A DNA stretch of 64,000 nt, from the NCBI RefSeq assembly GCF_012290005.1, contig NZ_JAAXMS010000003.1, positions 372,001 to 436,000 of the forward strand, given 5' to 3'. Position numbers and translations under genes: made by a program. The DNA comes from Crateriforma spongiae (GTDB lineage: Bacteria; Planctomycetota; Planctomycetia; Pirellulales; Pirellulaceae). The number at the start of each line of letters is the position of its first letter. Positions within the stretch are counted from its first letter, which is position 1. The notes under the pieces were generated by a model, which was not told where the DNA came from, did not search any database, and saw only the letters and a program-made list of their open reading frames with translations. This document shows, in pieces, positions 19,524 through 29,504 of the stretch.

Positions 19524-20714
19524 ATGGGACGCCCTCGCAATAATCTGCCCACGTACAGCTATCATGTGTCAGGGCAGGCCACTGTTTGGATGGACTACAA
19601 GCGGTACTTCTTGGGCGAATTTGATTCACCCGAAAGTCGTGCCAGATACCTGGAGTTGGTCCAGATCTACAACGACAACGGGCAAACCATGCCCGATCAC
19701 GTTCCGACCCATCAGAAGCAGTCACCGATCACAGTGAAGCAGGTGCTGGAAGCGTGGAAAGAAAACGTTGCTGAACAGCCGCAGCTTGCCCGGTACGACT
19801 CAATGGTGTCGCTCCTTGAGATCGAGTACGGCGCGTTCGCTGCGGACGAATTCGGCCCCAAGCGGCTAAAGGAATTTCGTGAACTGCTGATTGTCGGCCG
19901 GATGACGCGTCAAACCGTCAATGAACAGATCCGTACCGTTTGTCGAATCTTTAGGCACGCTGCGTCTGAGGAGTTGGTGGAATACCAGGTCTACGACAGG
20001 CTGACGACCGTCGAACCCTTGAAATACGGGCGGACTGACGCACCTGAACAGCAGCGACGCCAGCCTGCAAACCTGCATCATGTGGCCGCGACTGTAAGGG
20101 AACTGACGCCGATCGTAGCAGACATGGTGCGAGTGCAACTTGCAACTGGAATGCGTCCAAGCGAAGTTTGCCGGATCCGCCCGTGTGACATCGATCGAAG
20201 TGGATCGGAGTGGATCTATCGACCCGATAAGCATAAGACGGCCCACCGACAGATCCGCAAGGCGGTACCTATCGTCGCCGAAGCACGAAGAGCGATCGAA
20301 AACTACATGAACCGCGACCCGCAGGCTTTTTGCTTTTCACCTACAGAAGCTGAAGCCTGGCGACTTGCAGAACGACGTGCCAATCGAAAGACCCCGCTAA
20401 ACCAAGGGAATCGTCCCGGGAAATCAAGCAGGCAGAAGAAGGCAAAGGCACAGCGACGCGGTGACTGCTACACCAAGGACAGCTACCGCCGAGCGATCCA
20501 ACGTGCGGCCGAGCGCGCGGCTGTACCGAAGTGGCTTCCGAGCCAGCTACGCCACAACACGGCGACTGAGGTTCGAAACGCTATCGGACTGGAAGCAGCA
20601 CAGGCACTGTTGGGGCATACGAACGCGGCAATGACTGAGCATTACGCCCGCGAAAGCGAACAGGTCGCGATCGAGGCGGCGAAGAAGGCGCCGCGACTTC
20701 CCAGCGAAGTGTGA
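19524..20714 (+). CDS. Tyrosine-type site-specific integrase
   Basis: 396 residues. The C-terminal catalytic domain shows Arg I in ATGMRPSEVCRI, the HxxR-like box as QLRHNTATEV, then LLGHTNAAMTEHYAR with the second His and the nucleophilic Tyr. The N-terminal half has a SAM-like core-binding domain (~70-165). A good ribosome site (AGGAGA) lies 8 nt before the ATG. It lies 144 nt downstream of the tRNA-Pro gene in the same direction, the usual arrangement for elements that integrate into a tRNA 3' end. Many planctomycete islands encode this type. Confidence 0.92.
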   Translation: MGRPRNNLPTYSYHVSGQATVWMDYKRYFLGEFDSPESRARYLELVQIYNDNGQTMPDHVPTHQKQSPITVKQVLEAWKENVAEQPQLARYDSMVSLLEIEYGAFAADEFGPKRLKEFRELLIVGRMTRQTVNEQIRTVCRIFRHAASEELVEYQVYDRLTTVEPLKYGRTDAPEQQRRQPANLHHVAATVRELTPIVADMVRVQLATGMRPSEVCRIRPCDIDRSGSEWIYRPDKHKTAHRQIRKAVPIVAEARRAIENYMNRDPQAFCFSPTEAEAWRLAERRANRKTPLNQGNRPGKSSRQKKAKAQRRGDCYTKDSYRRAIQRAAERAAVPKWLPSQLRHNTATEVRNAIGLEAAQALLGHTNAAMTEHYARESEQVAIEAAKKAPRLPSEV

Positions 20715-20844
20715 CCGCTCGTTGCACCGGGAACCCGAAGCCAAGAAAAAACTTCTATCCCCCCCTTTGCGCAGAAAGCGAAGGTTGCGATAAGGGTAAG
20801 TGCACACTTACGTGCGAAGTTGCTACGTCATATGGGAGTGCCAC

Positions 20845-21081
20845 ATGAACACCAGCGAGAACCCCAATCCGATGGATCTGCTGACCGAAGACCTATTGAC
20901 CTTCGCTCAGGCAGCCCAAGAAATCCCCTCTCGGCCGTCTGTTAGTCAGATCTACCGATGGGCGGATCGAGGCGTTGTCGGTGTCAAACTGGAATCAATT
21001 CGGTTGGGGTACGGCCGACGCACAAGCCGCCAGGCCATCACAAGGTTCATAAAGAAAACCCAACGATCGAGCCCGTTGTAA
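20845..21081 (+). CDS. DUF1580-like small helix-turn-helix protein (excisionase-like)
   Basis: 78 residues from the ATG at 20845. The segment LLTFAQAAQEIP...QIYRWADRGVVGVKLES resembles the MerR/excisionase winged-helix pattern and the planctomycete DUF1580 family. Position right after the integrase supports a recombination directionality factor. The basic C-terminus (TRFIKKTQR) may contact DNA. Function is inferred from size, motif and position. Confidence 0.72.
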   Translation: MNTSENPNPMDLLTEDLLTFAQAAQEIPSRPSVSQIYRWADRGVVGVKLESIRLGYGRRTSRQAITRFIKKTQRSSPL

Positions 21082-21987
21082 GCTCGAAGTTAGTCCTGCT
21101 TTTGGGCGATCTAGTTCATGCAGGATAGGGAAACCACGCGGCTTAGGTCTGAGTCGATATTGAAACGATGAACCGCCGCAAGACGAATCGGGTCATAACG
21201 ACCCGGGAGACTGATGCGCACGCCCCACCGAACCATAACCGAGTTCAAACACCCTGTGACTAAGCACAACCCAACGTTGGGGGATGACGTTAATAGAGTC
21301 AGTTGGTCACACCGGGGATGCGCATATAGGCCCCAATCAATCTCGTTCGATTGACGCCTGGAAAAGAGCGGAAGCAAATCAATAGCCGCAACGAAATGCC
21401 ATGTTTTTAACTCACCCGTTTACGGTGGACACTGCTCCATCTGACTGCCGCCTAGAAACAATGCATGGCGAATCACAAGAAACAAATCTGGGCGTAAACG
21501 GCCAGCCCATGACGAACTGGCAGGGCAACGACTGGTATGTGTGCCTTGGAACGAGCTTCCGCAGAGGGCACGCTGCGGCCTGGCGTGATGCTAACTGACC
21601 TTCATTGGAGCACACGTCTGGGCGAAAGTACGTGCTGCGGACACTCAACAAAAAGGGCAACCAGCGCACTCAAATGATCAACTATTTCTTCGGGTTAGGC
21701 AAGGGCAGCCGTCCCCAGAACTTTCTGCGGCCAAAAGCAGACGCCGATCAACAGTGGTCTACCACTTCTACTAACCCGCATACACTTATACCACTACTAC
21801 TTAGTCGGTTCCTTAGTCTGCTTAGTCTGCTGTCTAGTTTGTGGCTGTGGCCCACCTTTCCCTCTACCAAACCTTCCCTTTCGACAGCAGTTTCTGTTTT
21901 CAAAACAACCACTGCACCCCAAACACAGACCAACACCGGCGCTGCCCCAACCAACCATGACACCACTCCCGGCACGGGAGCCACGTC
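21082..21987 (+). other. Gene-poor stretch before the replication gene
   Basis: No convincing gene on either strand; the open frames here lack ribosome sites and recognisable motifs. The right part (21770-21985) is C-rich on the plus strand with short TTAGTC repeats, and may contain the origin used by the downstream HUH protein. Confidence 0.45.
21801..21827 (+). repeat. Three short TTAGTC repeats upstream of rep
   Basis: TTAGTC occurs at 21801, 21813 and 21822, each preceded by C. They lie about 160 nt before the HUH replication gene. They could be iterons or part of a double-strand origin; this is speculative. Confidence 0.35.
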
Positions 21988-23232
21988 ATGACCAAAATGA
22001 CCAAGCGCCGACCAGGAACCATCAAAGGCCACCAGAGCTTCTCTGACGCCCGTATAGCCTGCGGCTACTATCACACGACAATCGACGCCTACATCCAAGC
22101 CCTGGCCTCCAGAGCCGACCTGTACAGCCTCAGAGCAACCACAGACTACGACCCAAAGGTCATCCGCTCAGCCAAACGCGCCATGACCTGCTGTCGCCTG
22201 TTCTCGCTCCACCAAATGCCCGCAAGCGAACCCGCCTACAAACCCATCCAGTACTGCAGAGACATCCACCAGTGCGTCGTGTGCCAGGCACTCGATGCAC
22301 GTAACAAAATCGAAACCCGATGTAAAACAATCAACTACGTCGGAACCCGGTGTTTCGAAATCGTCGTGCACTTCGACCACTACGACGACTTAAAAACAGA
22401 AGTTAAATATTTGCGGGCCGCTAAAGTCGTTACCGGATCAATGTCCCGAATTAAACGCCATTGGAAATGCCGGCAGTTTAAACCACCACAACCCGCAATC
22501 GTCGACTACCTCGCAGGAATCCACGTCAGCTACAACAACCGACAAAACTACGCCAACCCACACGTACACCTCGCCGTTAATGTCCTTAAAGACGAAAACG
22601 TCCCCTACTGCCACCAAGTGCTCGAAGCATGGGAAAACGCCCTAACCCGAGATTTGACCCGTAAAGGACTCCCGACACCTGCCGCGATTAAAATCTCGCA
22701 CAAAGGACTCGTCGTGAACTCTGCGCGTAGCCAGGCCACCCAAACACGACGTGGCTACCGATGCATCACCCAAGCACACTACCTGAACTTCGCCGCCTAC
22801 GTGCTGCGAACCAGCGAAAAGCACGACAAGCCCGGCGACCCGCCGCGACGACACCAGTCCTTCTGCGATGCCAAAATCACTGTCACCACCGCAGCAGCAC
22901 GATGCGGCGTTAAACGACCAACAAGAACCAATCGCTTCCAACCAAAACCAGGCAAACTTCTACTTTTCCCCTTTCGCGGAACGCCCGTCGAAATCGATCC
23001 CCAAAAACTCGAACAAGCAATCGAGTTCCTGGAAGCCGACGCAAGCCTCATTGTCGATTCCCAAATCGATCCCGACCAAAATGACTACTTCGGTACCGAC
23101 TTAAGTAAACACCAATCCATTGAACCGCCAGCGATAACCCGGTTTCCGGACGCCAGGAGAAAAGTAAGGGAAATACAACACCAGAAAAGATTGAATCACC
23201 GGCCGGTGAGCAATCCCGGCGCTGTTTGCTAA
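21988..23232 (+). CDS. HUH-type rolling-circle replication initiator
   Basis: 414 residues. The HUH metal-binding motif is visible as NPHVHLAVNV (~residue 190), with a candidate catalytic Tyr in LNFAAYVLRTSEK (~272). A CxxC-containing segment (CRDIHQCVVC) lies upstream, as in many plasmid Rep_1-type proteins that have a zinc site. Such proteins nick one strand at the double-strand origin and start rolling-circle replication or transfer. Codon use is A- and C-rich and G-poor on the coding strand, unlike the flanking chromosome, which fits a horizontally acquired element. The Tyr assignment is tentative. Confidence 0.72.
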   Translation: MTKMTKRRPGTIKGHQSFSDARIACGYYHTTIDAYIQALASRADLYSLRATTDYDPKVIRSAKRAMTCCRLFSLHQMPASEPAYKPIQYCRDIHQCVVCQALDARNKIETRCKTINYVGTRCFEIVVHFDHYDDLKTEVKYLRAAKVVTGSMSRIKRHWKCRQFKPPQPAIVDYLAGIHVSYNNRQNYANPHVHLAVNVLKDENVPYCHQVLEAWENALTRDLTRKGLPTPAAIKISHKGLVVNSARSQATQTRRGYRCITQAHYLNFAAYVLRTSEKHDKPGDPPRRHQSFCDAKITVTTAAARCGVKRPTRTNRFQPKPGKLLLFPFRGTPVEIDPQKLEQAIEFLEADASLIVDSQIDPDQNDYFGTDLSKHQSIEPPAITRFPDARRKVREIQHQKRLNHRPVSNPGAVC

Positions 23233-23658
23233 ATTGCGATGATGATCTCGACCAGCCGGTGTGCTTGCATTTTGCAGTGACGCTCTGGCGCGTTTTTTCG
23301 AAGTTTGTTGATACGGGGTTCCGCCAAGCGAATTTTCACCCGAAAATAGCTTGTGGGAATACAGGGAAGCATCGGGATGCAAGCTTAGCGAACGATTGGA
23401 ATGAAAGGTCGCTCACTCGGTTGGCATTCACCAATAAGAATATGCAAGGTTTGGCAGCAGCCTTCGTCTTTATGGGGCAAGCAGTAAGCTTTCGGTCGTT
23501 AAAAAGAACGTGGGCTAACTGGGGCATGTCGAGCAATGATTTCTGTAGTTGATCGAATTTTTGCCGATTAAAACTTATAATCTAGCATCCGTGCACGATT
23601 GTCACATAACCAGAATGTATTTTTCTTGTTAATGGTCTATGGCTAAAGTGAGGTTGAA
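23233..23658 (+). other. Intergenic region without recognised gene
   Basis: No open frame with a ribosome site or known motif. The last 80 nt are AT-rich and probably hold the promoter of the following gene. Confidence 0.4.
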
Positions 23659-24267
23659 ATGATCACAAGAACGCATCATCTCCGCGACGACTTTGTGTTG
23701 CCGGAAGATGATCCGCTGATCCCCGAAGCTATTCGTGGCGTCTCGTATGCCAGTCTATCCCGTGTTCAGAAGAGTGCTCTTCGGAGAAGGGTGGGATTGC
23801 GTGACTTCGACAAAAATGCGTCGACTCGCAAGAAGGTTCAAGGGGAGATACGAGAAGCCTTGTTAATTGTTGACAGTCCGGATCAAGAAAACAGGGTTCG
23901 GCGAGAAGAGTTCGCAGGGGTGACTAAAGTGGCTTCCGGGCTTAGCGACACTGAACGCCGTCGACTGGGCGTATTGAATATTTCCGACTTTGCGTCACTG
24001 TGTGGCATTGAACGCAGTACGTTTTCAAAGTTTTTGGACAACATCGCTAAGAATCCGTCACAGGATCTGATTGACTGCTTTGATGCTATTGCAGGAATTA
24101 GCCCGGCGGTCGTTTATGACGACGCGACTAAAGCCCCTGTCTCGGGCAACGATCGGCGATTAAGCGCGATTTCGGTTGCCCGTAAGATTCCGGACGTTTT
24201 GACTGAGTGGGGGCCATCTGATGTGTGTTTAGCCATTCTTCAAGGCAAGGCCGAAATTCTTGTATGA
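23659..24267 (+). CDS. Unrecognised protein with helix-turn-helix segment
   Basis: 202 residues, ATG at 23659 preceded by GAGG. The C-terminal half contains a Cro/C1-like helix-turn-helix (FASLCGIERSTFSKFLDNIA, ~120-140) followed by PSQDLIDCFDAIAGI. The N-terminal half is charged and has no match I recognise. It could be a transcriptional regulator of the element. It is flanked by long non-coding gaps, so it is probably monocistronic. Confidence 0.6.
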   Translation: MITRTHHLRDDFVLPEDDPLIPEAIRGVSYASLSRVQKSALRRRVGLRDFDKNASTRKKVQGEIREALLIVDSPDQENRVRREEFAGVTKVASGLSDTERRRLGVLNISDFASLCGIERSTFSKFLDNIAKNPSQDLIDCFDAIAGISPAVVYDDATKAPVSGNDRRLSAISVARKIPDVLTEWGPSDVCLAILQGKAEILV

Positions 24268-24862
24268 CCCGTTTTGCATTCTGATGGTATGGGGCTGCTT
24301 GTCACGGTCCAATTTAAAAATTTGGGTTCGCATCCGTGCAAGCTTTTCACGGATGCAAAAGTCTATCAGTGGAACGTTAATTCGACCTAGATGTCCTGTG
24401 GTTTGCAGACCTGGGGTTCAGTTCAAAGATGGTGATTTCCATTGGGGGTGGCGTCTTAAGAGAGCATCGCGTTTGAATTCAAATGGTTTGCCTTTATGTG
24501 TTGCCGGGGCACACCCCGAAAGGGTTCGCCGTTTTGGCAATTCGGTTCGAAAACTTGTGTTGATCGATGACGGTGGACTGCTAGATTTCATGCCATGCAA
24601 GAGGCGACTCACCGATTGACTCCCTGGTGGCGAACGTTCGTGCTGGCGCTGAAGTGCAGGTCCTGCCGTCTGTCAGAAAGATTGAGCATAGCCTTTGGCT
24701 TCACCCGCATCTTTTGTTCGATTCCAAGTTTTTTGCGATGATCTTCTTGTTGCCATTTGTGTGATTGATCTTTTTCGCTGTGGTGGTCCGATTTTGGCTT
24801 CATCGTTGACGCGGTCGGCGGCACCGGGCCACTGCAGTTTCTACTTCTATGGACGACGTTCA
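24268..24862 (+). other. Intergenic region without recognised gene
   Basis: No convincing coding sequence. Possible decayed DNA; an upstream in-frame extension of the ParB-like gene to 24695 lacks similarity to the family and is not used. Confidence 0.4.
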
Positions 24863-26119
24863 ATGCCTGATACACCCTCTGGCTCTGTCAAACAAGAGTC
24901 GGATTCGCCCCTCAGTAGTAGTCGCAAGCCCAGAAGCAGCGAAGGAAAGCCACTGGCAAAGAAAAAGCGTTCAAAGGGCTCGCTGGATAAGAGCAACCCA
25001 AAGAAGGGCGTTTGTAGCGCTAGCAATAGGAAGACAGTCGATGTCGAAGTTCGACGTCCGAAGTCCAAACAGCTTCCGGATCACTATGAAGAGATCAAGG
25101 GGGTTCATCCGGCATGCGAGAGCGTGCGGGAATTGAGTGATGAAGAATGGAATCGCTTGTGTGTTTCGATAGCTAGCGGTGCTGCAATTGATCCAGCGAC
25201 GATCACGGAATCTGGTCTCTTGGTCGATGGTCGGCATCGATGCCTTGCTGCGATTGCGTCAGGCCGTCAGGACGATGTCAACTTCACCACGGTAGCGGAA
25301 GCTGACGCCTATGCTGTGGTGGCGCGCCGATTGATCGGCCGAAAGGCTAGTCTCATCGATCTTTGTCGCGCAGCATTGAATTTTGAAAAAAAGCAGGCGC
25401 GGTCACAAAAGATGTCGGTGGCGAAGATTGCTGCTATGTTTGGGATTTCAAAACGGTCGTTCGATCGTTACCGAAAAGTCGCATCAAGCGCGAAATTGGT
25501 CGCGGCTGTCCATGAAGGTAAGATCGATCTTACGAAAGCAGCAAGGGTTGTTTCAAAGGTCGATGGCGACGACAAAAAGATCGATGCTCTGGTCGAGTCT
25601 CTTGTAGAAAGGAAGCCCGATTCTGCCCGCAGGGCCAGAGCGGACGCTGACACTGAAGCCGGGGCTGAGCTGAAATCGCACGTGAGAGCTACTGTCACGC
25701 CGGAAGTGAGCGAAATAGCGGCGGACGATGGCGACGAGCGAGCGTACCAGCCAGTTTCGTCTAAGCGGTCCTCGGGAGAGCGACGCTCAGGCACCAAGGC
25801 GTCTGAATTGGTCGGAGTGGCCGCTTCAACCGACTGTCCATCGCCTGCGGCGACCCGCGCAGAACCCAGTTCTGGCAAATCAGATGTGGCAGCGGACCGT
25901 CGGCCTCAGATCGTCTTCGACGGTGGGCCGGTTGTGGTGAGGTATCGCGACGTCTTCGTGGTGGTCATGCAATTCGAGGGTGCGTGGGAAGCGTCGGTCC
26001 ACGGCGGGGCTTCGGACCAAGTCTACTCAGCCAACAATCGGGACGATGCGATCGCCCAAGCCAATTCGATGCTGAAACGCTTGGTCGACGAACCCGGTTT
26101 TGATCCTGATAGCCAGTAG
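24863..26119 (+). CDS. ParB/Spo0J-like nuclease-domain protein
   Basis: 418 residues from the ATG at 24863. After a basic Ser/Lys-rich tail (~1-75), residues ~80-170 match the ParB N-terminal domain: HPACESVRELSDEEW, GLLVDGRHRCLAAIASG (the conserved DGRHR) and an ADAYAVV segment. A helix-turn-helix region follows (VAKIAAMFGISKRSFDRYRK). The C-terminal ~90 residues look like a separate small domain after a low-complexity linker. No ParA partner is next to it, so it may regulate copy control or element partition rather than act in a standard parABS system. Confidence 0.78.
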   Translation: MPDTPSGSVKQESDSPLSSSRKPRSSEGKPLAKKKRSKGSLDKSNPKKGVCSASNRKTVDVEVRRPKSKQLPDHYEEIKGVHPACESVRELSDEEWNRLCVSIASGAAIDPATITESGLLVDGRHRCLAAIASGRQDDVNFTTVAEADAYAVVARRLIGRKASLIDLCRAALNFEKKQARSQKMSVAKIAAMFGISKRSFDRYRKVASSAKLVAAVHEGKIDLTKAARVVSKVDGDDKKIDALVESLVERKPDSARRARADADTEAGAELKSHVRATVTPEVSEIAADDGDERAYQPVSSKRSSGERRSGTKASELVGVAASTDCPSPAATRAEPSSGKSDVAADRRPQIVFDGGPVVVRYRDVFVVVMQFEGAWEASVHGGASDQVYSANNRDDAIAQANSMLKRLVDEPGFDPDSQ

Positions 26120-26198
26120 CTTCTAAAGTTGATTAGTGTCCCCACACTGGTTTCGAAATACGGTTGCCGCTCAGACACGACGGAACTGCTTTTTTAAT

Positions 26199-26222
26199 TG
26201 TGCCTTGCGGCACAGTTTTTTT
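26199..26222 (+). terminator. Rho-independent terminator after the ParB-like gene
   Basis: Perfect 6-bp stem TGTGCC/GGCACA with a 4-nt loop followed by a run of T residues, about 80 nt past the ParB-like stop codon. Confidence 0.75.
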
Positions 26223-26316
26223 GTCGACGCGATGCATGGTGAAACCGATGCCCAGCACCGAAATGATGCCGTGGCTCGTTGGCACGACGAGACGCAAATG
26301 CTGACCTGCTTAGCGA

Positions 26317-27060
26317 TTGGGAATCGCCTGTGAAATTGTATCTGGATCCGCTTCGGTGCACCCACTCGAAGATGTTGTTATTCCAGAAGTCGTGGGCTGC
26401 CTGCAGGGGCATGACTGCAACGGGCGCGGATCCAGAAAACGTCGGTCGGACATGCCCAAGCTGCAGGCGATCCATCAAAACGACTTTCTACGGTGGTCGA
26501 TCGAAGCCCGATTGCTTTCCCGTCAAACAGCAATTGAACTCTCGGCCAAATTGGATGTGCCGGCGGATCGTATCCGCGACTACCACGACGTCTACTTTAG
26601 TGTTTCTGCCTTAATTGATGCACCCCGATGGGGCGTCACTCACGCAAATGATGGGGGATCGGGAAACGCACCACCGCAACAGAAGGCCTTGTATCGATTT
26701 AGCTATTTCGGCGGGCGACACGTTTAAGAACATTGGTTTCGCTACTGGGGGCTACTGCAGGGACCCATGGACCTTTCGACAGATGAAGGGAGGGAGGTCG
26801 AGCAGTTGCGTAAGTTGATCCTGTGCGAGACTCTGGACGGCGAGTCCGAAACGAAATGGTTCCAAACGCCTTTGCAATTTGGAGGTCTTGGCTTCAAGGG
26901 AACCGTCCATGTCGAAACCGTCACGGAGCTTTTGACGCAACATGTGCATCGCCATTTGGTTTCGCTCGCCGAAGGTCCCGTTCCCACCGTTGCAAAGTAC
27001 ATGGAACAGGTGTCGGGCGATTGGCACCGAAGTCGGGCAAGCTTTGCTCCGACCGCCTGA
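26317..27060 (+). pseudogene. Decayed element gene with an in-frame TAA
   Basis: One reading frame runs from 26317 to the TGA at 27058-27060 and is broken only by a TAA at 26725-26727 (RHV*EHWFRYW; a one-base change from TTA would restore it). Both halves read naturally: NDFLRWSIEARLLSRQTAIEL with an HTH-like segment before the stop, and an acidic DLSTDEGREVEQLRKLI region after it. No start with a good ribosome site is evident. I do not recognise the family. It was probably a gene of the integrated element. The first half alone might still be made from the ATG at 26452. Confidence 0.6.
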
Positions 27061-27790
27061 CCTCGACGTACTGGGACCGTGCGGCCGAGAGGGCGCATAA
27101 GCGTTGGCGTCAAGTCAGCGAGGCCTTTCGCAAGGTCCGCCCAAAAGGCCATTGATAGACCAGAGAAGGCAGAGGCGCGCCTGGCGTTGTCGCCATAGGC
27201 CGAAGTCCGGGTTCTGGGAAGTTGCAGCCGTCCGGTGACACCGGTAGTTCACAAGCGAGATGACTGGCCCTGCAAGACAGTTTGGCCGATGTTCTCATAG
27301 GGAGTGCAGCATCCACGTTTGGGGCCATGGCCGGCGGTTGGACTGCTTTGCGCCAATGGGGCAATTCTGTCCGGACGCGATTGGACTGACGGCAAACCCT
27401 GGGGCGAGCCGTCCTGCTTACCAGACAGGCGGCATTGGCATCTTTAGTGAAACGTCAAACGGGGAAAAACGAGTGTGCCAATGAGTGGCTAGGCATGCGT
27501 CGTAGGGCTCTAAGTCATTCGTGGTCAAGCTCCCCTCTTAATTACTGCCGCCCAGGTTAACCGACGGTAACTACGACTGGGGATGCGTGATAGTTTTTCA
27601 CGTACCCAACGGATTAAATTTCAGATCAGCATGTCATCGGACGTCCCGATGCTTCATCGATCCGGATCCCCGTCTGTCTGCAGGCTTCCCCGTTCACTCT
27701 GGCGAACGAAAAACTGGTAGATTAGCCAGTCTTCCCGGATAGTAAGTCGCCGCCGACCCCGTGATTACTGAAGACTTGTTGGAGATCGTC
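27061..27790 (+). other. Unassigned region
   Basis: No gene supported. Probably degraded DNA at the element boundary. The last ~40 nt contain GGAG at 27781, which serves the next gene. Confidence 0.4.
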
Positions 27791-28798
27791 ATGAACAATG
27801 CGACTGGATGCCGCTTGGTGTTCGCTTTGGTGGCAACCGTACTGGTGAACGTAACGGTGCGTGCGGCTGAACCGCTGACGGTCGCATCGTTGGGACGGTT
27901 ACCGTCCGGCTTGACTGAGCAGGATGAAGAATCGGGAACGGAAGCAAAGTGGCAAATGGTTCGGTCACTGCTGGGGCGCTCGGCCGATCATGTCGTCGTC
28001 AAGCAGGTCGGATGCAATTTGGGCGGCAACACCTCGGTGCGTAACTCTTCGCCTCTGACCTGGAAAGACAAAGGCTACTTTCGTCGCTCCCGCGACTTGG
28101 GTCAGGTCTTCACCGCGCCGCGCGATTTTACCCTTGATGCGATCGTGCTGCGTACCGGCAATGGGCATCTGGCGTTTCTACCGGGGGCCGCCAGAGCCCG
28201 CGTGTTCATTCAGCTGTTCGAAGTGGTTGGCGAGCCGGTCATTAACGATAACGGTACGCCATCTAGCACGGATGCGACGCACGGATTTTCGACCAACCAT
28301 CGTTGTGACGACACGGTGGACGGAGTCGAGTACCAGCCGATCCAGGTCGTCGCGGGCGGTTCAATGCCCGACTTGTTGGACTCGGGTGATGGCAAACTGG
28401 CCTACTTGAAATGGAGTTTCAGTCAACCCGCAAAGCTGGACATGAAACGCGGTAAACAATACGCGTTCATGGTCGGATTCACCGCCCCCGGCCCGGAGCG
28501 GAATTTCACTCTGGCCAATCGCAATCTTGCGTCGCTGCCGAATCCCCCGACCATTGCAGGTGACGCCGACAACTATCCCGGCGGTTGGGGACTTCGACGC
28601 GAAGGGAATGGGGTGACGCCGCCCCGCAAGATTTCAGGGGCCAAGCCTCCAAAGGACCACGTGTTATTGGGTCTGCTGACATCGCAGTCGTCGTTTCCGC
28701 GAGGTGAAGCAAGGTTTGCGATTCGCCCGACATGCGAGGGCTATCCCGATGTCGATACGTATCGTGACCTTGAGTTCTATGTCATCGCTGACTACTAG
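27791..28798 (+). CDS. Secreted protein of unknown function
   Basis: 335 residues from the ATG at 27791 (GGAG eight bases upstream). A signal peptide with the hydrophobic core LVFALVATVLVNVTV ends near VRA-AEP. The mature part is beta-rich, with conserved-looking blocks (DLGQVFTAPRDFTLDAIVLRT; FMVGFTAPGPERNF; LEFYVIADY). It looks like an extracellular carbohydrate- or surface-binding-type jelly roll, but no catalytic motif is visible and I do not recognise a family. It lies alone between the element and intI. Confidence 0.7.
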   Translation: MNNATGCRLVFALVATVLVNVTVRAAEPLTVASLGRLPSGLTEQDEESGTEAKWQMVRSLLGRSADHVVVKQVGCNLGGNTSVRNSSPLTWKDKGYFRRSRDLGQVFTAPRDFTLDAIVLRTGNGHLAFLPGAARARVFIQLFEVVGEPVINDNGTPSSTDATHGFSTNHRCDDTVDGVEYQPIQVVAGGSMPDLLDSGDGKLAYLKWSFSQPAKLDMKRGKQYAFMVGFTAPGPERNFTLANRNLASLPNPPTIAGDADNYPGGWGLRREGNGVTPPRKISGAKPPKDHVLLGLLTSQSSFPRGEARFAIRPTCEGYPDVDTYRDLEFYVIADY

Positions 28799-29504
28799 AA
28801 AGACGCGTTCCGATTGGCTCGCCCGGCAGGTTGTCTAAAGCTGTTGTTTCAGGCTGGGCCCTGTCAAGCCATGCCGGAACATGCGTGGACATCGATTCGG
28901 GGCTTGGCTGAGTAGCATCGAATCATTGTCATCCCACAACGAAGGAACGGCCAGTGCTCGTCGAACCGAGTTGTGTCTGGGGGCATCGGCAGGGGGTTCG
29001 AGCAGATTTGCCCATTACCAGCCCCTGTTTCCGCCGATAGCATTTGTGCCGCGCGGCACAATTTCAAATCCGGGTGGGGCCGGATCGCGGCGGAGCCGAC
29101 TTGCTGTCGACCAATCCATGGTGGTGAATCTTCCACCGGATGCCTTCTCGGTGAATCGGCCAATTCGGCGAGATTGACGCAGTGGCGTGACGACCGTGTA
29201 AAAGTTCCGAAAGACATAACCTACGCCCCCCCCCCGGTCTGCTACATTGGGGGGCGTTGATGGCACGTTCCCGATTCTCGGGGACGTCGCATTCGAACTG
29301 GCGCACGTCGCGCGCGAAGGGGCTGGCGTGAACCGTTGGCGATTCATCGATCAGGTCAACGACGTAAGGGGGCAAGCGAAAACCAAGCGTGCTACCCAAG
29401 GGGCCGAAGGCCAGGCCAACCCCCCTTTTTCACCGTCGCACGCCCCGCGTTTGGCGACCATCATGGGGCAGCAACCGATGATGGCCGATCCCATGGCGGG
29501 CGGT
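28799..29504 (+). other. Region downstream of intI without recognised gene
   Basis: No supported coding sequence. It contains a perfect 18-bp palindrome at 29044-29061 and a C9 run near 29226 next to GGTCTGCTACATTGGGGGGC, which could fold as a hairpin. Confidence 0.4.
29044..29061. repeat. 18-bp palindrome, left copy
   Basis: TTGTGCCGCGCGGCACAA is perfectly self-complementary. A 16-bp version of the same palindrome lies at 59446-59461, just beyond the cassette array. They could be bidirectional terminators or element-end repeats. Confidence 0.6.

Noticed and set aside
21111-21377. Possible gene or tRNA on the minus strand near 21.2 kb
   Set aside because: No cloverleaf can be drawn and the translated frame has no recognisable content.
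28864-29400. Several overlapping open frames downstream of intI
   Set aside because: All lack ribosome sites and motifs, and they overlap each other on both strands.
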